Shown one piece after another: positions 13,897 to 17,071 of a stretch of DNA of 17,071 nt (position 1 is its first letter; each line of letters opens with the position of its first letter). The position numbers and the translations under genes were made by a program. The stretch is taken from NCBI GenBank assembly GCA_913773825.1, contig CAJYHH010000523.1, positions 1 to 17,071 on the forward strand, given 5' to 3'. The notes below the pieces were generated by a model. The model was given only the letters and a program-made list of their open reading frames with translations, was not told the origin of the DNA and searched no databases. The stretch comes from Candidatus Sericytochromatia bacterium (GTDB taxonomy: Bacteria; Cyanobacteriota; Sericytochromatia; UBA7694).

Positions 13897-14519
13897 AGCT
13901 GTAAATGGCGGGTATCGTTGATATAGCGCACATAGCGCCGCTCGCCCTGAATGCCCGCCAGGCTCAGGGAGGTATTATCGATGCATAAAAAAACTTTTTC
14001 GCTGGGTGCAATCCCAGATAAGACGCTCAGACAGGCGCGAATAAAACCACCGTGAGTCACAACTAAAATCAGGCTGTCTGGTTCGTGAGTCTGCTGAAGC
14101 TGAGCTAAAAAGCGCTCTGCGCGCTGCCAAAGGACTTCTTTGGATTCACCTTCAGGCACAGCTCCCCAGTCGCGGGCGGCTTTAAAGGCGGTGCAGACTT
14201 CGGGGTGTTGTTCACGGGCCTGGGCCCAGGTCAGGCCTGAGAGAATGCCTGAGTCAACTTCCACCAGATCTTCATGGGTTGAATAAGGAAGTTCGGGCTG
14301 ATGTTGGCAAAATGGAGCGATGGTATTGCGGGCGCGCTCTAAGGGGCTGCAATAAATATGAGTGGGATCACGCTTGGCAAATAAGGTCTGAGTAAGATAT
14401 TTAAACAATAGCTGGGTCTGATTCAGGCCCGACTCAGACAGGCCGTACTCGTGACGACCCTGCATGATGCCCTGCACATTGCCCATTGATTCGGCGTGAC
14501 GCAGAAAAAGGAATTCCAT
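13866..14519 (-). CDS. histidine phosphatase family protein (phosphoglycerate mutase-like)
   Basis: A 217-residue protein of the histidine phosphatase superfamily. The catalytic motif is LRHAES (residues 6-11, His8 as the phosphoacceptor; Ala replaces the usual Gly of RHG). YCSPLERARNTI supplies the conserved Arg, EVDSGILSGL corresponds to the acid/base region, and VVTHGGFIRACL gives the second catalytic His. Substrates in this family range from sugar phosphates to nucleoside and protein phosphates, so none is assigned. It is cytoplasmic, with no signal. No good Shine-Dalgarno is seen before the ATG (only CAGG next to it). It is the first gene of a pair with the outer-membrane barrel, which it overlaps by 31 bases. 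Confidence 0.88.
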   Translation of the reverse strand: MEFLFLRHAESMGNVQGIMQGRHEYGLSESGLNQTQLLFKYLTQTLFAKRDPTHIYCSPLERARNTIAPFCQHQPELPYSTHEDLVEVDSGILSGLTWAQAREQHPEVCTAFKAARDWGAVPEGESKEVLWQRAERFLAQLQQTHEPDSLILVVTHGGFIRACLSVLSGIAPSEKVFLCIDNTSLSLAGIQGERRYVRYINDTRHLQLCDFQPEFAP

Positions 14520-14594
14520 CCTGAAACGCTGTTTCCCCGCTATTAATTTAAAGCCTATTAAAACCTAAAACGTGAGCACTTGACTTCAGTAACA

Positions 14595-14618
14595 GGGCCG
14601 GTGATCACTCACCGGCCC
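14595..14618 (-). terminator. strong hairpin after ycf23
   Basis: GGGCCGGTGA (14595-14604), loop TCAC, TCACCGGCCC (14609-14618) form a perfect 10-bp GC-rich stem 19 bases past the ycf23 stop. On the minus strand TGTTACT follows, a weak T-tract, but the stem strength and place suggest termination. Confidence 0.7.
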
Positions 14619-14636
14619 CGTGTTAAAAGCCTAAAA

Positions 14637-15305
14637 CTAAGCGACGGAAACCGCGCTCAGTTGAGCCTGCAGCGAAGCAATCAGTTCGCGCATGGCTGGA
14701 ACATCACCCGCTTTGCGGATGGCGTTGCCGATTCCGTAGCCTGCAACACCGGTTGCAACAGCGCCGGGCAGCGTGGCTGCGTCAAGGCGGCCGCTGACCA
14801 TCACGGGGATGCTGACAGCTTTTGCAATCGGGGCAACATGGGACAGATCGCCAGAGATGTTTTCAATCTGGATCATGTCAGCGCCTGCAGCTTCGATAGC
14901 CTGGGCCAGTTCGACCTGTTCTTCCACGCTCAGAATGCCGGGGACGGTGACGCAGACGCCGGCTTTGCCAGCAATACCAGCGACCAGTTCACGGGTCCAG
15001 CCCATCACCATGTCGGGGTTGATCAGCGCGCCACGATCGTAGATCGGCTGGAAGTTGCCGAGTTCGACCCAATCAGTGCCCCATTCCAGGGACTGAATCA
15101 GAGTCTGGGGATCCAGAGAAGAGACAAAAACGCTAAGGCCAGTCTGGGCTTTGACCCAGCGCACGGAGGCTTCGTCAGCCGAGAGGTCGATGGCGGCGAC
15201 AATGCCGTCAGCAGCCTGGGCGACTGAGCGGATGCTTGCCGCGTCGAAGTTTTCGATGCCGGCGATGACTTTGAGGAAGGGTTTGGTGAGTTCAGCTTTG
15301 TTCAC
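14637..15305 (-). CDS. ycf23: Ycf23/DUF561 family protein
   Basis: A 222-residue TIM-barrel-like protein of the DUF561 family, called Ycf23 in red-algal and other plastid genomes. The sequence begins NKAELTKPFLKVIAGIENFDA and carries VAQAADGIVAAIDLSAD, GTDWVELGNFQPIYD, VTVPGILSVEEQVELAQ, GADMIQIENISG and PVMVSGRLDAATLPGAVATGVAGYGIGNAI, the last resembling the phosphate-binding end of TIM barrels. The biochemical role of Ycf23 is not firmly known. The family is characteristic of cyanobacteria and their relatives, so this gene is the main taxonomic clue in the window. The start is a GTG at 15305, fixed by AAGGAG seven bases upstream. It is transcribed alone, with a promoter at 15327-15355 and a strong hairpin after the stop. 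Confidence 0.85.
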   Translation of the reverse strand: MNKAELTKPFLKVIAGIENFDAASIRSVAQAADGIVAAIDLSADEASVRWVKAQTGLSVFVSSLDPQTLIQSLEWGTDWVELGNFQPIYDRGALINPDMVMGWTRELVAGIAGKAGVCVTVPGILSVEEQVELAQAIEAAGADMIQIENISGDLSHVAPIAKAVSIPVMVSGRLDAATLPGAVATGVAGYGIGNAIRKAGDVPAMRELIASLQAQLSAVSVA

Positions 15306-15326
15306 GCGTTGGCTCCTTGGTTGGGT

Positions 15327-15355
15327 AATTTAAATAGGAAGGATTCATAAGACAA
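15327..15355 (-). promoter_or_regulatory. probable sigma-70 type promoter of ycf23
   Basis: On the minus strand TTGTCT (15355-15350), a 17-base spacer and TAAATT (15332-15327) lead into a short leader with AAGGAG before the GTG at 15305. Spacing is ideal; both hexamers are imperfect. Confidence 0.45.
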
Positions 15356-15589
15356 TATAGCATGAGGGCTATGAAGGCTGTGGTCTGTGAGGGCTATGGG
15401 AATTCACGATCGGCAAACCCCACAGGCGCGTCGAGGCATCTCTTTATGTTTAAAATGTTTAAAAACCTAAGACTTAAGCTTGTCTCCCTTACAGACGGAC
15501 GGCCCAAAGCCCATCGCCCCTGCCAAAAAAAATCTCAACTTTTTCTCTACCCGCGCGTCAGGTTAAGCTAAGGATATGCTATATTAAAC

Positions 15590-15615
15590 AAAGATTAAGT
15601 GTCCGTTAAATCTTT
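15590..15615 (+). promoter_or_regulatory. hairpin in the leader of the 15638 gene
   Basis: AAAGATT (15590-15596) and AATCTTT (15609-15615) are perfect inverted repeats around a 12-base loop, just downstream of a TATATT box and 22 bases before the start codon. It may be an operator or an mRNA hairpin. Confidence 0.4.
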
Positions 15616-15637
15616 CTGATTGTGACAGGAGTCTTTT

Positions 15638-16195
15638 ATGCAGAGCAACCAGACCGCCTTTCTGAAGCCCACCGGCAACGCAACTCGCATTCTGTATTCT
15701 GTTCAGGCAGAACAGATTATGTTTTTTGTGCGCCGCTTTATTCAGAATGTGGATTGGGTTATGGATCTGCTCTCGCTGACTGACAAAATTCTGCGCCAGG
15801 CACCTGCTGAAATCACAAAATTTGAACGCTTAATCATCCAGGACTATCTGCATTTCCGTCTGATCGAACGTGAAGACAGCGTCTGGCTTGTTGACCGCAC
15901 AGGCAAACGCTTTGAAGCAGCTGAACTACTGATGCTGCGCGATCAGATTCTGGCAGAAACCGAAGCCCGGGCCATGTTTCTTTACCACAACCCTTCCAAG
16001 CATCCGCTTGCTAAAGCATTCAAGCAAGTTTTGGCAAAAGTGGGCGATAAAGACCTCAGTGAAGAAGAAGTTGCCATTTTGCGCGAAGCGTATCTGCTGA
16101 CTCACGAAGGCAGCGTTTACACACTCCGCAGCCGCAAGCTGACGCCTCACACTCGCTCACAACGCTGGATCTGGAAACTGACATGCCCAATGTAA
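15638..16195 (+). CDS. hypothetical protein
   Basis: A 185-residue protein I do not recognise. It begins MQSNQTAFLKPTGNATRILYS and is mainly helical, with EITKFERLIIQDYLHFRLIE, FEAAELLMLRDQILAETEARAMFLYH and DLSEEEVAILREAYLLTHEGSVYTL as the clearest helices; the acidic loop DKDLSEEE could be a helix cap. The end is basic (RSRKLTPHTRSQRWIWKL). There is no signal peptide or membrane helix. AGGAG lies seven bases before the ATG, so the start is well supported. The next gene starts 13 bases inside its end in another frame, which marks an operon with translational coupling. Confidence 0.75.
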   Translation: MQSNQTAFLKPTGNATRILYSVQAEQIMFFVRRFIQNVDWVMDLLSLTDKILRQAPAEITKFERLIIQDYLHFRLIEREDSVWLVDRTGKRFEAAELLMLRDQILAETEARAMFLYHNPSKHPLAKAFKQVLAKVGDKDLSEEEVAILREAYLLTHEGSVYTLRSRKLTPHTRSQRWIWKLTCPM

Positions 16196-16791
16196 ATTCC
16201 GGCGGTACGCCGCCTCTGCTTCCACCGTCTCAGCTCTGGGCTCCGCGCCAGGGGCAGACTCAACCTGCTGCACAGCAGCCCGCCAAGCCGGCTCAGCCGA
16301 CCCAGCCTGCTCCATCTCAGCAGGTCCCGGCTAAGCTTCCGCCGCTGCCAACTCAGCCTCCCAGAGGCCAGGCAATGCCGATGCTGACGTTTACGTCTCA
16401 GCCGCCACCGCCGACACTTGGCACCAAGCTGACCCAGCTTAAAGACGTGATTAAAAATGCTGACTCAAGGCTGCTTGACTATTACAACGTCAAGTTGGTC
16501 AAAAACGATCAGGGTGCCATCACGGGTTATCAGCTCAACGGTCGCAACGTCACCCAGCAAGAGCTGCAGCAGCATCTTTTACCGCAATCCGGTGTTCTGC
16601 ATCGCCAGATCAGTGATCTTAAAGCTGAAATTACTCAGACTCACCAGACTCTGGGCGCCCAGGTTCAGCTTCAGTTTTCGTCATTGGCCGCAGCTGAACA
16701 GACTTCAGTGCGGATTCAGATGCAGGCTGTTCAGGTGGTCTACGAGAACTTTGTTAATCGCCTGGATCAGGTCGACGCTCTGATTAAGTAG
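16183..16791 (+). CDS. Pro/Gln-rich protein with helical C-terminal domain
   Basis: A 202-residue protein of unknown function. Residues about 1-85 are rich in Pro, Gln and Ala (e.g. QPAAQQPAKPAQPTQPAPSQ) and are likely disordered. From about 90 on it folds: LTQLKDVIKNADSRLLDYYNVKLVKNDQG looks like an alpha-beta start, then ITGYQLNGRNVTQQELQQHLL, and a long helix from about 135 (ISDLKAEITQTHQTLGAQVQLQ) to the end (VYENFVNRLDQVDALIK) that may form a coiled coil. No signal peptide or membrane segment is seen. The ATG overlaps the previous gene by 13 bases. Codon use suits its neighbours, so I see no sign of recent transfer. The following gene starts with a similar Pro/Gln-rich stretch. Confidence 0.75.
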   Translation: MPNVNSGGTPPLLPPSQLWAPRQGQTQPAAQQPAKPAQPTQPAPSQQVPAKLPPLPTQPPRGQAMPMLTFTSQPPPPTLGTKLTQLKDVIKNADSRLLDYYNVKLVKNDQGAITGYQLNGRNVTQQELQQHLLPQSGVLHRQISDLKAEITQTHQTLGAQVQLQFSSLAAAEQTSVRIQMQAVQVVYENFVNRLDQVDALIK

Positions 16792-16900
16792 TGAATCAGT
16801 CTTTAGTCAGTTCGTCTCAGTAAGTTTTAGACAGCGTCGAGTCAGCATTTAAGTTAGCGTTTAGTCGTCAAATTGGCAGATAGTGGATGGATATAGTGAA

Positions 16901-17071
16901 ATGAGCATGTTGAACCGTCGGACCCAACCCCTCGACCCCGCCGTATTACAGAGCCTGGTACAGGCCCAGCCTGCGCCTCAGCTTGTGCAGTCCGCTCAGA
17001 CAACCCCGCTCCGACAGCCTTCTGCCCTCGTTGACGTGCTGGCGCCTACTTCTGCTCGTCGCAATGATGTT
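16901..17071 (+). CDS. Pro/Gln-rich protein start (3' end beyond window)
   Basis: Translation from the ATG at 16901 stays open for 57 codons to the window edge: MSMLNRRTQPLDPAVLQSLV, then QAQPAPQLVQSAQTTPLRQP and SALVDVLAPTSARRNDV. Composition matches the Pro/Gln-rich N-terminus of the preceding gene, which supports a real gene of the same set. The second Met (residue 3) is an alternative start, and the ribosome site is weak (GGATGG about 10 bases upstream). The 109-base gap before it has no terminator, so it is probably co-transcribed. Confidence 0.6.
   Translation, partial: MSMLNRRTQPLDPAVLQSLVQAQPAPQLVQSAQTTPLRQPSALVDVLAPTSARRNDV

Larger units (their letters stand above)
15306..15637. other. 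divergent spacer between ycf23 and the right-edge genes
   Basis: Apart from the ycf23 promoter, the spacer holds a TATATT box at 15580-15585 as a possible -10 for the plus-strand genes (no good -35) and the hairpin at 15590-15615. The middle, about 15360-15540, shows nothing I can name; a 69-residue open frame at 15362-15571 lacks a ribosome site and I do not call it. Confidence 0.5.

Noticed and set aside
14580..15227. 215-residue plus-strand open frame antisense to ycf23.
   Set aside because: Long only because of the GC-rich codon pattern of ycf23; composition (many Asn, Asp, Cys) is typical of an antisense shadow.
15362..15571. 69-residue plus-strand open frame in the ycf23 spacer.
   Set aside because: No ribosome site, no domain, and it ends just before the promoter-like TATATT of the real gene.
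16792..16900. Repeated TTTAGTC/GTCAG strings before the last gene, considered as a small repeat array.
   Set aside because: Units are short, irregular and not evenly spaced; no stable pattern.

Overview
The window looks like the chromosome of a free-living, probably non-photosynthetic bacterium related to Cyanobacteria. The best clue is a Ycf23/DUF561 gene (14637-15305), a family largely confined to cyanobacteria, plastids and their relatives. A ferredoxin-linked 2-oxoglutarate oxidoreductase and a predicted outer-membrane barrel ending in Phe fit a Gram-negative cell. Placement in the Melainabacteria/Sericytochromatia is my inference from these clues; no marker gene here proves it. I see no rRNA, tRNA, insertion sequence, phage gene or CRISPR array.

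Region 1 (1-5075, minus strand): a methyltransferase, then a tight operon of korA (fused gamma-alpha), korB and a TPR/SH3b lipoprotein cut by the window edge. The three operon genes overlap by 8 bases at each junction. KorAB would convert 2-oxoglutarate plus CoA to succinyl-CoA while reducing ferredoxin.

Region 2 (5210-8440, plus strand): a DUF58 membrane protein divergent from the methyltransferase, a hairpin, two paralogous lipocalins each behind a single membrane segment, and a textbook terminator. The lipocalin pair is unusual because typical bacterial lipocalins (Blc) are lipoproteins, while these have N-terminal extensions and internal membrane anchors.

Region 3 (8606-14519, minus strand): an AstE/aspartoacylase-like zinc hydrolase, a small unknown gene, a HEAT-repeat membrane protein followed by a family-2 processive glycosyltransferase (probable polysaccharide synthesis), a 363-base spacer with a strongly structured segment, then a histidine phosphatase whose end overlaps an outer-membrane barrel gene. 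Terminators and long palindromes separate these units.

Region 4 (14595-17071): ycf23 on the minus strand, then three plus-strand unknowns (15638, 16183, 16901), two of them rich in proline and glutamine. The strongest candidates for something undescribed are the structured spacer 13029-13260 upstream of the HEAT/glycosyltransferase pair, the membrane-anchored lipocalin pair, and the unknown three-gene set at the right edge.
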